Shown: one piece after another, positions 23,193-33,853 of the stretch
Layout of the letters: the number at the start of each line of letters is the position of its first letter
Numbering within the stretch: position 1 is the first letter of the stretch
Origin: Apostichopus japonicus
Lineage: Eukaryota; Echinodermata; Holothuroidea; Aspidochirotida; Stichopodidae
Direction of reading: 5' to 3'
DNA: 64,000 nucleotides
Assembly: GCF_037975245.1 (NCBI RefSeq)
Contig: NC_092570.1
Coordinates: forward strand, 8,991,001-9,055,000
Program-made: the position numbers and the translations under genes
Notes under the pieces: generated by a model
Databases searched by the model: none
What the model was told of the DNA's origin: nothing
The model's input: the letters and a program-made list of their open reading frames with translations, nothing else

Positions 23193-24737
23193 GAACTATA
23201 CAATAGGTAAAATGATAACACTTTGTGTAGGTACAATATATATAACAGCCATAGCACATTAAGAGTAGTCTGCATCCGCTCAGAGTGGTTACAATTGTCG
23301 GTAAAACTGTAAAAACTGACCTCATGTGGTGATTTGTTGTGACTTGTTTTCACATAATATCATCGTTTTTGCTGCTAGAATGTTAGCGAGGATATGTTTA
23401 TGCAGGACTACAGATGATTTGAAAATAAATTAGGATTGAGGTATAATCGAGAGTATTGACCTATTTAAGACAGGATTTGATTAAAATGTGGCTATTACTC
23501 CGAGCTACATCAGTAGGAAGGGTCGAGTGTTCTATAAAATCTAGACGATTCTGTACAGAAATAAGCAAATGTCATGATTGACCAAGCTAATAGCTGTCAA
23601 GAGATGGACAGGATCAATACAGTTGAAACTTCTACCTATACTTTAGTGCAGGATATATGAAAGGGATGAACTACGTAACTCGATGGACCCCTCAATCCCC
23701 CCCCCCCCTTCGACGGTAAGGACTTACATCGGTTAGTCTTTTAGATCCAACATGTAATGTCGACTTACTAGAAACAGGCCTCACCTACCAAACGTGCTTG
23801 ATACACCACTGGTGCCAGATACCAGCTTCCGTGTATACTGTTACATATTATCAATCTCACTTAATCAGCGTAAAAAGTTATTATTCCTCGTGGGTGCAGG
23901 CTCGGTTAGTTTATACGGTTGGTAAATTTGATTCACTAAACGTCAGATCCATTATAGGACTTGTGTTGATATAACTTACCAAAGTTTGGTAAACAAATTT
24001 ATTTACACTAAGATCTAAGCTAACCTCGATTACGCCTGCGCCGAAACAAAAACTTTGATCCAATCAAAATTTATCGGCATTATACGAATACAGGTCTCTT
24101 TAGGTACGTTAACGCCATAGGTTACATAGCACGTACTTCCTTATAGAGAACGTGCACGATATCTATTACATTGTCATGCGTTTCATCGAACTGTTGACGT
24201 GGACTGCATATTGCTTTAAGTTTACTCTGTGGACAGTTTTAAGATCTGTGCTAACCCTTACCAGAAAACGTTTAGTGGTTTCGATGCCTAAACATACTAA
24301 AAGTGTGGTAAGCCATACATGTTAATATACATGAACTTGTGCACACCAAAATCATGATGAGGATTATCTATTGACTAATGTGGCAACATATATAGAAAGG
24401 TATCAATATTCAGTTATCATGCTGACAAAACATCAACCATTTAATTCACTGGTAAGGTTTATACATTATAGAATATTTGTTCCAATTCCTAAAGCAAATC
24501 CCTTTTAAGATTTGTTATCATAAACTGAGAGCCTACAAGAGATTGCTTACATGCACAGAGGGTATATTTTGACAACGTTCAAGCCATCTGGTATAAATCA
24601 CAACACAAATGGCAAATTGGAGACCAATTCACTTGTGATGTGCTCGATTGCCTTTCTCTGTGGTTCAAAACTTGGAATCCTTAGGATAGATTCACTGACT
24701 TACCGTCAATGTTAATGGCATTTTACGTACATAAGTA
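23193..24737. other. Intronic DNA without recognisable features
   Basis: This is GPx intron sequence, AT-rich, with a C-run near 23697. I see no exon or transposon end in it. Confidence 0.4.
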
Positions 24738-25056
24738 TAGGGGCGGATGCAGGATTTTGACAGGGGGGGGGGGTCTGACTGGTCCAGCCGCGCCTGATCG
24801 AAAGACTATCTAAGCGGAGCGCCACCATCGGTTGGCGCGGAGCGTACCAGAAAATTTTTGGCTTTACAAACCCCCCCAGATGGCCGGAAACGGCACTTCC
24901 CGAGTATTCTAAGCTGCATGTACCTAGCCTGAAAAAATGGATCTCATGTCTGCAATTTCTCAATTGATGAGAAAAAAACAATCTATGAAATATGGTCATA
25001 ATGCCTTTAGCCACCAATCCCCCTCCCGTCCCTCACCACTGTTTGATGCAGGGCCT

Positions 25057-25441
25057 CAGTGGCTTAGCTAGGGGTATTGGTCAGGAGGGGCAAGAATGGT
25101 CTGTAGGGGCGCTTTCGACACTATCTAAGCGGAGCGCCACCACTGGTTGGCGCGTAGCGTACAGAATTTTTTTGAGTAAAGATACTCCCTAGATCGCCGG
25201 AAATGACCCTTTCCGGGCCTGGCTAATTTGCAGATAAACGAAGACTAAATAGGTGTCATCGCCAAATTACACCAACAAAATGTGACAAATGTCAATAAGT
25301 AGATGAGAGCGCAATAAAAAAGTCAATAATCGCGAATAAGTAAAAAGTGGTAAAGAGCTGAAAAGGGCGCCAGCAGTCCATTTGAGTCCGTCAGGGGGGG
25401 GGGGCATCCGCCCCCCTGACTGTATGGACGCTCCGCCACTG
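25057..25441 (+). mobile_element. hAT MITE, family CAGTGGCGGAGC, copy 3
   Basis: It starts CAGTGGCTTAGCTAGGGG and ends GACGCTCCGCCACTG. The interior is collinear with the copies at 22416 and 38467. The flanking 8-mers CAGGGCCT and CAAAAACT share only the outer bases, so the duplication is eroded or rearranged. Confidence 0.9.
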
Positions 25442-25499
25442 CAAAAACTCACTCGAAATGTATCTGCATCAGTACGAGTTAGCTAGTTTTATTGATGAT

Positions 25500-25800
25500 C
25501 TATTCATGGTAGATTGGAGAGAACAAACGCCGTGGATGTTTCTCAATGAACTTTTGGACCACTTCGTCAGTGTCGATAGGAGTGTTATAATACGTGTTCA
25601 TGAGAACAAGAGCTGTGAGACGTTCCTTGCCCATTGTTGATCGGAGAACAGTTTCATGCCTTCTCACCGCAGAAAACGATCTCTCATGAAGAATTCGTCG
25701 GTGCATCCTATGCAGCCTACCGCTCTGCCACCTCACTGCCCAAAACAATTTGAACACCACCTCAATTTTGAAACTTTTCGGTCTGAAAATTGAGATTTTT
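25500..25800 (-). pseudogene. hAT transposase C-terminal (dimerisation) domain remnant
   Basis: The minus-strand frame reads ERSFSAVRRHETVLRSTMGK, then ERLTALVLMNTYYN and IDTDEVVQKFIEKHPRR, ending at a stop at 25500. E-R-x-F-S, L-R-S-x-M, E-R-L-x-x-L and the terminal D-x-x-x-V-I-x-x-F pattern are hallmarks of the hATC dimerisation region. The frame upstream (towards 25862) does not resemble the rest of the transposase, which is absent. It would have supplied the dimerisation end of a cut-and-paste transposase; it is a non-functional fragment here, but it identifies the superfamily behind the MITEs. Confidence 0.85.
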
Positions 25801-26120
25801 AGGCATTTTTTGCACGTGTAGCACGCGTGCACACTATAGTTCATTTGACGGAAAAGACACACCTGGCTGACTTGTAAGGATAACCTCCCTTCTGACGTCC
25901 TACGTGTTTAAAATTGGTGTTTAATTTAATTATTTTTTCTCTCTCTCTCTTTTTTTCTCTCTTTTTTTTTAATTTTTTTTTTTTTGGGCCAAGAGCAGGG
26001 GGGGTCCGGACCCCCTGGACCCCCCTGGATCCGCGCCTGAAGTACCAGGCTGAAAGAACTACTATTGCTAATCACTTCATATGCAGTGTATCTTATCCTT
26101 TAAAGAACTGCTTTTTGGCG

Positions 26121-26437
26121 CCAATCATAGCACGCTATAGCTAGGAAAGTTTTGTGATTACGTAATCGACCTGCCACGGTCGTAAATCGACCTGAGGCTC
26201 TACAATGAGCCTGCATAGCGTCTTAACACAATTAGGCTCTTTGTGTAAACACTGTGTGGAAACTATGTTCATGACTACAGTGTAGTTAATCATACAGCGG
26301 TCACAAAAAGACCCTTATACAAGAAAAAATATGTGCAGGGGTTGCAGACTAATTTGTAAAAAGAGGTCATTTTACGACCAAGGCAAGTCGATTACGTAAT
26401 CTCAAGAAACTTTTCCATGATAGCGTGCTATAGTTGG
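26121..26437. mobile_element. Palindromic MITE with TIRs of about 55 bp
   Basis: The left arm ATAGCACGCTATAGCTAGG, then GATTACGTAATCGACCTG, is repeated inverted at the right as AAGTCGATTACGTAATCTC and ATGATAGCGTGCTATAG. The centre is single-copy. I could not define a target duplication, so the family is unassigned. Confidence 0.8.
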
Positions 26438-27052
26438 GGTCTATACAACAGACCTTTAATGTACTTAGTGCCTATAAACAAATGATTGCACACGTTGTTG
26501 TGATCATGTGACCACGGATTGTCCAAGAGAGTAAACGAGGGAAAAGTAGACTTCAATCCTTATAACAGCCATGCATTGATTTACGAGAGATGCTCGGCAT
26601 GAATGTCTCCTAAAATAATCTTCTATTTATGAAACAGCCTCTTCTCCTTTTGTCTAAGTTTAATGTCATAGTTGCACCAGAAACAGTGGTTTACTTTTCT
26701 TTGTCTGTCTGTTGATGACTAAAGTTGTACAATTGTTCTTAGTGATATATACACCAGTTTCAACCAATGTGAAAACGTTAAGGTTTAAAAAGAAATTTTC
26801 AAATAAATCTCAAAGCTCCATTAATGGTAAGATAACAGACGTGATGTCAAGTTTTCACTTGACCAAACCGTTTCCTGTGACGGAAAGTTCAACTGCAACA
26901 TCTCCGAAATAGGAACATTACTTTCTACAAATGGCATTGGTAATCTGCCACTTGTTCAAGTCTAGCACATAATTGTTGGCTGATTGCTCTCGTTTCTCAG
27001 TGTCTTTACAGTACTAAAAATATGTCAATTTTACCTCTTTTCTGATCAACAG

Positions 27053-27484
27053 CTCAATGAATTATCAATTAGTCGATGGCAACGTGGACTGGTTATACTA
27101 GCTTTCCCATGTGACCTTAATAACAGCGAGCCTTGGAACAACTCAGAAATTATGAATTGTCTCCGATATGTCAGACCTGGCGCAAACTTCAAGCCTCGGT
27201 TCAATCTCATGGCAAAGGTCGACGTAAATGGCAGTAAATGTCACCCAGTATATAAATATTTGAAGCAGCGCCTTCCCCTGGTCCAGTACTATGCCAAATT
27301 AGGAAACCATTCATGTACTTCAACACCATCGGCAACATTTCAGAGTGACATTGATGACAACTTTGAGAAGTTCCTGATAAATCGTGATGGGAAACCAGTA
27401 AAGAGGCTAACGGCAGCATCTACACAATCTGAACTTGAGGAAGAGATCGATACACTACTGGTGAAGACATCGACACACCACTAA
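27053..27484 (+). CDS. Glutathione peroxidase-like protein, last exon; catalytic residues substituted
   Basis: Encodes residues 89-231 counted from ATG 20061. Order of GPx motifs: LNEL (89-92), RGLVILAFPC (99-108), NNSEI and RYVRPGANFKPRFNL (127-140), KVDVNG (143-148), HPVYKYLKQRLP (152-163), NFEKFLINRDGKPVKR (191-206) and a final ELEEEIDTLL helix. The YVRPG loop places it with tetrameric GPx1/2/3/5/6 and away from GPx4-like monomers. Known GPx catalysis needs Sec/Cys, Gln, Trp and Asn. Here FPC-N-Q-F is FPC-D-L-N (Leu110) and W-N-F-E-K-F is D-N-F-E-K-F (Asp190); only Asn191 remains. With His79 in exon 1 the peroxidase site is lost. The frame is intact over 143 codons, so a pseudoenzyme is more likely than a decayed pseudogene. 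The last residues (KTSTHH) come from the first unit of the adjoining minisatellite. Confidence 0.9.
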   Translation, partial: LNELSISRWQRGLVILAFPCDLNNSEPWNNSEIMNCLRYVRPGANFKPRFNLMAKVDVNGSKCHPVYKYLKQRLPLVQYYAKLGNHSCTSTPSATFQSDIDDNFEKFLINRDGKPVKRLTAASTQSELEEEIDTLLVKTSTHH

Positions 27485-28195
27485 TAAAGGCCGGAATGAC
27501 ACACTAACAATGAAGAGATGGACACACCACTGACAGTGATGAAGACATCGACACACCACTAATAAAGGCCGGAATGACACACTACCAATGAAAATGGATA
27601 CACTACTGAAGAAGAGATGGACACACTACTGATGAAGACATCGACACCCCACTAATGAATGCCGGAACGACATACTAACAATAAAGAGATGGACACACTA
27701 CTCATGAAGAGATGGATACACTACTGAAGAAGAGATGGACACACTACTGATGAAGACATCGACACCCCACTAATGAAGGCCGGAATGACATACTAACAAT
27801 AAAGAGATGGACACACTACTCATGAAGAGATGACACACTACTGATGAAGACATCGACACACCACTAATAAAGGCCGTGACGACACACTAACAATGAAGAG
27901 ATGGATACACTACTCATGAAGAGATGACACACTACTGATGAAGACATCGACACACCACTAATAAAGGCCGGAATGACACACTACCAATGAAGAGATGGAC
28001 ACACCACTGATGAAGAGTGAAGACATCGACACACTATTAAACAAAATTAAGAGATCAACAAACACCTGATGATGGACACACCACTGATCAAGTGATGGAC
28101 ACACCCTGATGAAGATTTCGACAAACCACTGATGTACAAATCGACACACAACTGATTAAGCGATGACTCACCACTGATTTAGAGATAGACAACAT
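27463..28195. repeat. Minisatellite overlapping the GPx stop codon
   Basis: Irregular array built from GATGAAGACATCGACACACC, ACTAATAAAGGCCGGAATGA and GAAGAGATGGACACAC blocks, in units of about 60-130 bp. The first block encodes the last residues and the stop of the GPx. Several blocks contain AATAAA. Copies become degenerate after about 28020. Confidence 0.9.
27483..27488 (+). promoter_or_regulatory. AATAAA overlapping the GPx stop codon
   Basis: The stop TAA (27482-27484) runs straight into AATAAA. The hexamer recurs in the same repeat block near 27560, 27867 and 27960, so the real cleavage site could be after any copy; the later ones leave a more usual 3' UTR length. Confidence 0.5.
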
Positions 28196-30882
28196 TGCTG
28201 AAAGGGATAATACGCTACTCGGGTTTGGTTTGTGAATGTTATAGCTTGCAGTTGTGGGATAATAGAAACTAAATCATTTTGATGAGTGGAGGGCAAGGCT
28301 AGTTGTGCAACGTTCTAAAGAACATACAGCCTTTGTGGTACATGCTTTCCTTAGGCTGCTTATCTCCTTTGCTATGTTTATGTGCCTCAAATATTTTACA
28401 GTTCAGTGGTACACATACAGACTGGTAAGGTGGTGAGGTGGGCTCACTGAAGGAAAGTATATTATCTATGTGGGCAGGAGGGGGAGGGGGGGGGAGGTAC
28501 ATTAGAAGGAAGGCGAGCTTACCCTGTCAACAAAAGGAATTGTATACCAAGAGGAGATTACTGCCATCTGCAGAATGCGTAGGGGTAGGGGTGGGGTAGG
28601 GGTGGGGTAGTGTAGGATAGAGTAATTATCAAAGCAAACATTGAGCTAAGCAAGGCAATGGTAGATTTTGTGTTATGAAAATTAACGTTCAGTAAGGAAC
28701 ACTAACCGCTACAAACAGTATGAATTCTACACCAAACAGTTAAGAAAACAGTAACAACTCTTCATGAAGAAGTATTAGGAAACTTTAAAACCTTTTCAAG
28801 TACTGCTGTTTTATTCTATTTTCAATGTTACCTTCTTAATACAATTCAGAACACTTAATTGGTTTCTTAATTATTATCTCTATGAATATGTATGAGCTGT
28901 ACATAATGGTTAGTTCAATATCAGGCATACATTCTCAAAGGCATGTGAGTTAATTTGCCCAATCCATTCTTATTAAGTTAAGAAATAAACATTTCCCTGT
29001 AAAATTAGGCATTGGAGAACAAAACATAGCATGTATTAACCTCCCTACAAATCACTTTAATACAGCTTTGTCTGAGAAGCAAAATCTAAGAAAATATATT
29101 ACTCTAGGAAAACACCCTTTTTCAATATTGCATGATCCAGTAGTAGTAAATACAAAATTGGACACTGCAAATAGAAGCACACTGCTAACAGACCACATAC
29201 TACAAAAGATTGCTTCATCTTACCTTATATACATAATATGTTACTAGTATTATTATTCATATTGTTATCATTAACTGCAGTGCATCTACACTACCTAGTT
29301 CAATAACTCTTTAATAGTAGTGAATGAGTTCTAGTGTACATCTGATGTATCCATTGCATACAACAGTGAATCGCAACCCTCACACGCACCGACTAATTTA
29401 TTTCATTTATTTATTTTTGTGGTTTTTTTCCATTTCCTCACAATGTTTATATAATAATAAGACTAATTGGTTCGTAGTCACTGCACCATGAGCAGCAAAG
29501 TCCAGAATGACAGTTTTGTAAGGACCATTCCAAGACGGTCACCTCTCCGAGGGGTAAAAGATGCTGTGATAGGGGTGGTGGTGGGGTGATATATAATCTA
29601 TTCATCCCTTCATATCATATGTAAGCATGAACAAAACACAACTAAACACAACAGAAAATGAAGTATATTTATGTTGCTATCATTCTTCAAACTTCTAAAG
29701 CAAGTTGAAAACAATAACACCTGACCAACATCATCAATGACCTAATTTATGATACAACTGTAAACATTCCATCAAGTGACCATATAATCATGTCATGGTT
29801 ACATACTTTAAAACAAACACATGTCCTGTTGTTTGCAATTACTATTAACTTTGTGTACACTGCACTCATGCGACTTAAAGCTTGTCGGCACACTTCATTC
29901 ATCAGATTAAAGCCCAAGTAGGAAACAACATTTCATGGGTTTTGCTTCTTCATTGCAATGGAATGACCAGTGAGCTTCATTTCTCACTTTTCTGTTATTT
30001 TAGCTGAGTGATACGGTCTATGACCTAAACTGTTCTCATTGACAAGTTTTATAAAATTTACTCTCTCCCTAAATAAGTCTTTTTACATACAGTAGACTAA
30101 ATACTGTAGAAGTCTTGTTTTTACAATATTAGCAGTGAAAGTTAGCTTTTTCTTGAAACCTGCAAAATCACAAGATATTCTTTTAATAAAATAATACTGA
30201 GTCAAAAACGATGAATTATTGATATAGCTATGAACATCCAGTTATTTCATGTGTTTACTATGAACATGCTAAAGATAAGCTCAACATGGCTCTCTAACAC
30301 TGCAGCGACCTTCATTCATTCTACAGCTTGGCCACTAATAACTCCAAAAACAGCTAACCCAGGCCACTCTCTTCCATTATTTTGTCAAATTTTGGTGAAA
30401 GCCCTACAAAGAAAAATCAATTTGAATATTTGTTATTTCACATTTTTGACCTGATGTAACCTTCACTGGTTCATTATTATCTTTGAACAACTTATCACTT
30501 TATAAAATGCAGGGAGGAGATGGAGGGTGGGGGGTGGGGAGTGAGGGGGGATAAGGGATAAATTTGCCACTGTCTCACTCAACCAGCTGCTATGGGGTCT
30601 TGAAAACAATGGGCCTTCATGAGATGAAAGTAGCATCTTTCGCTACCAAGAAGAAATTGACTCTTTTAGGACCTTAACCAGGCTGTGCTTTCAGCGTCTA
30701 TGACACAGCGGGGGTACTGGTTGCCAAGACGATTAAAACTGGTATCCGTAAAGGACAGCGACAAGTACACAGCATAGGAAGGATGTGAGAGTATGAAACC
30801 CACAGTGCAGAATAGACAGTGTCATGCCGTCACCGTGATTCTTTGGCCTACGATCCAAGCTTTCAGTTTTCATTCATTCTTT
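28196..30882. other. Intergenic region between convergent genes
   Basis: Separates the GPx gene (plus) from the actin-scaffold gene (minus). Contains G-rich GGGGTAGGGGTGG iterations at 28578-28615 and about 30515-30550. No gene recognised. Confidence 0.5.
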
Positions 30883-30896
30883 TATTTATTTATTTC
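30883..30896 (-). promoter_or_regulatory. Triple overlapping AATAAA polyadenylation signal of the actin-scaffold gene
   Basis: On the minus strand three overlapping AATAAA hexamers (in AAATAAATAAATAAAAG) lie 67-80 nt after the stop codon at 30963, a reasonable 3' UTR distance. Confidence 0.65.
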
Positions 30897-30962
30897 ATTT
30901 GTCTTTACATATACAAGATTACTATTATTATTATTCACACATCAAAGCAATTTCAACTGATT

Positions 30963-31217
30963 TTACTGATTATCGTTCTCATCGTTTCCCGTCACATCCA
31001 ATCCATGCTTCTTGATGTAGATCTTTCTCTTCCATTCTGGCATCTCTGCTAGTTTGGCCTCCAGTTCTATCTTCTCCTTATTTACTTCCTGATGTTGAGC
31101 ATCTTCCTCCGCCTTCTTTTGTTCTTTGGCTATCATTAACTTCTTCTTCCATTCTGGAACTCCTCTCCATTTGGCTTCTTCCTCCTCTCTCTTTCTCTCT
31201 TCCTCCAGCTGCTTTGC
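30963..31217 (-). CDS. Espin-like actin-regulatory protein, terminal exon (two W-K repeats)
   Basis: Acceptor AACGTTTAG before 31217, then 84 codons and TAA. The product begins with a highly charged coiled-coil stretch (EEERKREEEEAKWR), then VPEWKKKLMIAKEQKK (residues 20-35 of the exon), a second coiled coil (EVNKEKIELEAKLAE), and MPEWKRKIYIKKHG (59-72), ending in an acidic tail. P-x-W-K/R followed by a basic amphipathic helix is typical of the actin-binding C-terminus of espin and is also seen in taperin and phostensin. With the preceding exon this makes three repeats. I infer F-actin binding or bundling. Confidence 0.85.
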   Translation of the reverse strand, partial: AKQLEEERKREEEEAKWRGVPEWKKKLMIAKEQKKAEEDAQHQEVNKEKIELEAKLAEMPEWKRKIYIKKHGLDVTGNDENDNQ

Positions 31218-31540
31218 CTAAACGTTTAAAAAAAAAGTGAAATCGATACGACTCAAAAATCGGTTTTACTCGGGGTGGGGTGGGGTGGGGGGGGGAATAT
31301 TTCATCACAATTTGCACCGTGAAGACACAACCTTCAAAGTAAAAAATCTGCTCAAACTTAAACATGGAAATAAATTCATGTAGATAGCTGAGGATTTACA
31401 GTGATATGAAAGGCACTAAGGGAGGAAGTGGGGGGGAGTTGGTGTAACTGGATAGCACACTTTTGGAATATCATGTCATAAACAAATAAAGCAGATCTAA
31501 GATGAATGTAAACCTGCAAATGGCTGTTTCTAAGACTCAC

Positions 31541-31824
31541 CTTCTCCTCTCTTTGCTTTTTCAACAACATGGCTTTTTTCCACTGTGGTACAGCGCCATT
31601 GGTCGGTTCCACACTAGGGACGCTTGCAGCCGGTAGGGCCATACTCTTACTTCTTGGTGATAATGGACTTCTCGGTGATGATGGCTTGTCTTGGGGGCCC
31701 GGGCCTTTAGTTGGTTTAGGTCGAGTCGTTGGTGGTGGTGATGATGGCAGCCGATTTGAATGAATTTTCGCTGTTGGCTTAGGGGATGTAAGTGGTGGTG
31801 GTGATTTTGGTCCACCAACATCTC
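31541..31824 (-). CDS. Espin-like actin-regulatory protein, exon with proline/serine linker and first W-K repeat
   Basis: Acceptor AAATTCAG before 31824, donor GTGAGT after 31541; enters in phase 1 and leaves in phase 0, matching both neighbours. 94 complete codons. It encodes a Ser/Pro/Lys linker (KSPPPLTSPKPT, SSPPPTTRPKPTKGPGP, SPRSPLSPRSKS) and ends VPQWKKAMLLKKQREEK, which reads on directly into the charged coiled coil of the last exon. The SP/SPR dipeptides are possible proline-directed kinase sites. Confidence 0.85.
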
Positions 31825-32149
31825 CTGAATTTGAAGGTAGAAAGAGATATTTTTTGCTTTTCAGTGATTAGACTTCAGTCGGCTGAATATCATAGGGAAA
31901 GCATGTGACAGTAAACAGCATCAAACATGAAGGTATCTCAGGGAAACAGTCCATACACTTGACGGTTATTAAAATATTAAAAAAAAAAACAAAGCAAAAA
32001 CAACTCAAGGAAACTGTTTTTACTTTTTCAAGTTTGTGCACATTAACAGAATGACTATTAGAAGCAGCAACGCCTTGTAGAGAGTCTCCATGTACCTTAA
32101 CAATTAACATAATTAGCTGTGGCTGAGGCAGGTCCTGCAATATGATAGT

Positions 32150-33300
32150 CTGCGGTGACTGAGGCAGCAATATCTGATATGTACACTGTAAGGGATATCA
32201 TGACAGAAACAATGCATGGAGTCTGCAGTGACTGAGACAAACCTAACACTAACATCATATGTACATACAGAGTCTGGCACAGTGGCTAAGGCAGGTCCTA
32301 CACTATCATTATATGTACATAACGAGTCTGTAGTGGCTAAGGGAGGTCATACACTATTATCATATGTACATTAAGAGTCTTTAGTGGCTGAGGCAAGTTC
32401 TTACACTATCATCATATGTACATAATTAGTCTGGCACAGTGGCTGAGGCAGGTCTTACACTATCATTATATGTACATACAGAGTCTGTAGTGGCTAAGGC
32501 AGGTCCTACACTATTATCATATGTACAAAAAGAGTCTTTAGTGGCTGAGGCAAGTTCCTACACTATCATCATATGTACATAACAAGTCTGGCACAGTGGC
32601 TGAGGCAGGTCCTACACTATCATTATATGTATATACTGAGTCTGTAGTGGCTAAGGGAGGTCCTACAGTATTATCATATGTACATAAAGAGTCTTTAGTG
32701 GCTGAGGCAAGTTCCTACACTATCATCATATGTACATAATGAGTCTGGCACAGTGGCTGAGGCAGGGCCTACACTATCATCATATGTACATAACGAGTCT
32801 GGCACAGTGGCTGAGGCAGGTCCTACACTATCATTATATGTACATACAGAGTCTGTAGTGGCTAAGGGAGGTCCTACAGTGTTATCATATATGTACATAA
32901 AGAGTCTTTAGTGGCTGAGGCAAGTTCCTACACTATCATCATATGTACATAATGAGTCTGGCACAGTGGCTAAGGCAGGTCCTACACTATCATTATATGT
33001 ACATAAAGAGTCTTTAGTGGCTGAGGCAAGTTCCTACACTATCATCATATGTACATAACGAGTCTGGCACAGTGGCTGAGGCAGGTCCTACACTATCATT
33101 ATATGTACATACAGAGTCTGTAGTGGCTAAGGGAGGTCCTACACTATTATCATATGTACATAAAGAGTCTTGAGTGGCTGAGGCAAGTTCCTACACTATC
33201 ATCATATGTACATAAAGAGTCTGGAACAGTGGCTAAGGCAGGTCCTACACTATCATTATATGTACATAAGTTGTCTTCAGTGGCTGCGCCTACACTAACA
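32150..33300. repeat. Higher-order minisatellite (three alternating unit types of about 51-54 bp) in an intron
   Basis: Units share GGCTGAGGCAGGTCCTACAC, TATCAT and TATGTACATA. Three types alternate in order: GTCTGGCACAGTGGCTGAGG, GTCTGTAGTGGCTAAGGGAG and GTCTTTAGTGGCTGAGGCAA, forming a composite of about 157 bp repeated about six times, with occasional dropped units. It lies between the exons at 31541 and 33743. Open frames through it are not coding. Confidence 0.93.
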
Positions 33301-33742
33301 TGTTATGTAAAAAGGAGTCTTCAGTGTTTGAGTAGTGCAGTTCTATAATTGATCTGGTCATCTCCAGTAGGGCAGTTGAACTCCATTCTTAGTATGGTCA
33401 TCTCTACCAGTTACTCATCCATAAATGAGTAAAAAGCTTGTTTTCTTGTTTTAGAGTTGTAAGCATAACTAATGCTAGATGGAAGGCTTTGTAACTAATA
33501 CACTTTATAAATTTGGAAGGTCTTATAACATAGCATCGGTCAGACAATAATACATCTCTACATAAGTGTGCGAAGTATTGTCAAAGTGAATGAACTATGT
33601 ATGAATATATGCAACACATCTGAGGAAGCGCACTGTTTTGTATATAATCACATAGAACACATAAGTGAATGAACTGTGTGTGCTGCCATATGTAATACAA
33701 CTCTGTATGTGCTGTGAATTCAGCGATTAGTTTTATTCTCAC

Positions 33743-33853
33743 CAGACTCCTGCGAGATTTCTGAGAGTTTTCTTTGATTCTGTTTTCTCTTGATTTCCAG
33801 AAGCATCTCTTCCATCTGGTTATTACCTGAAGAAGGAACTGGCTTTTGTGGTC
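33743..33853 (-). CDS. Espin-like actin-regulatory protein, WH2-like exon
   Basis: 111 nt, acceptor TTCAATTTTAG, donor GTGAGA, phase 1 in and out. It reads GPQKPVPSSGNNQ then MEEMLLEIKRKQNQRKLSEI. The amphipathic helix M-x-x-M-L-L-E-I-K-R-K followed by R-K-L resembles a WH2 or actin-monomer-binding helix, and sits where espins carry a WH2 motif, between the proline-rich part and the C-terminal actin-bundling part. A short plain coiled coil is the alternative. Confidence 0.8.

Larger units (their letters stand above)
24738..26040 (-). mobile_element. Degraded hAT element with TIR-like ends GGGGCGGATGCAGG and GGATCCGCGCCTG
   Basis: The left end TAGGGGCGGATGCAGG and the inverted right end CAGGCGCGGATCCAGG are similar TIRs. 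Between them lies a minus-strand fragment of hAT transposase (25500-25800), and 24790-24900 is shared with the 22090 element. I find no matching 8-bp duplication, so the two ends may belong to different insertions. The MITE 25057-25441 is nested in it. Confidence 0.6.
20325..27052 (+). other. GPx intron (6.7 kb) filled with hAT elements
   Basis: The intron has donor GTAAGG at 20325 and acceptor TTTTCTGATCAACAG ending at 27052, with a good pyrimidine tract. It holds at least five hAT-related insertions, two of them nested inside others, plus a palindromic MITE and a degraded transposase end. No alternative GPx exon carrying a Cys or TGA codon was recognised in it. Confidence 0.75.

Noticed and set aside
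24738-26040. Treating this segment as one intact hAT insertion
   Set aside because: The flanking 8-mers CATAAGTA and AAGTACCA do not match, so I list it only as a degraded or composite element.
32695-32898. Minus-strand frame with repeated DDSVGPASATVPDSLCTY
   Set aside because: It is a translation of the higher-order minisatellite, and lies in the intron of the minus-strand actin gene.
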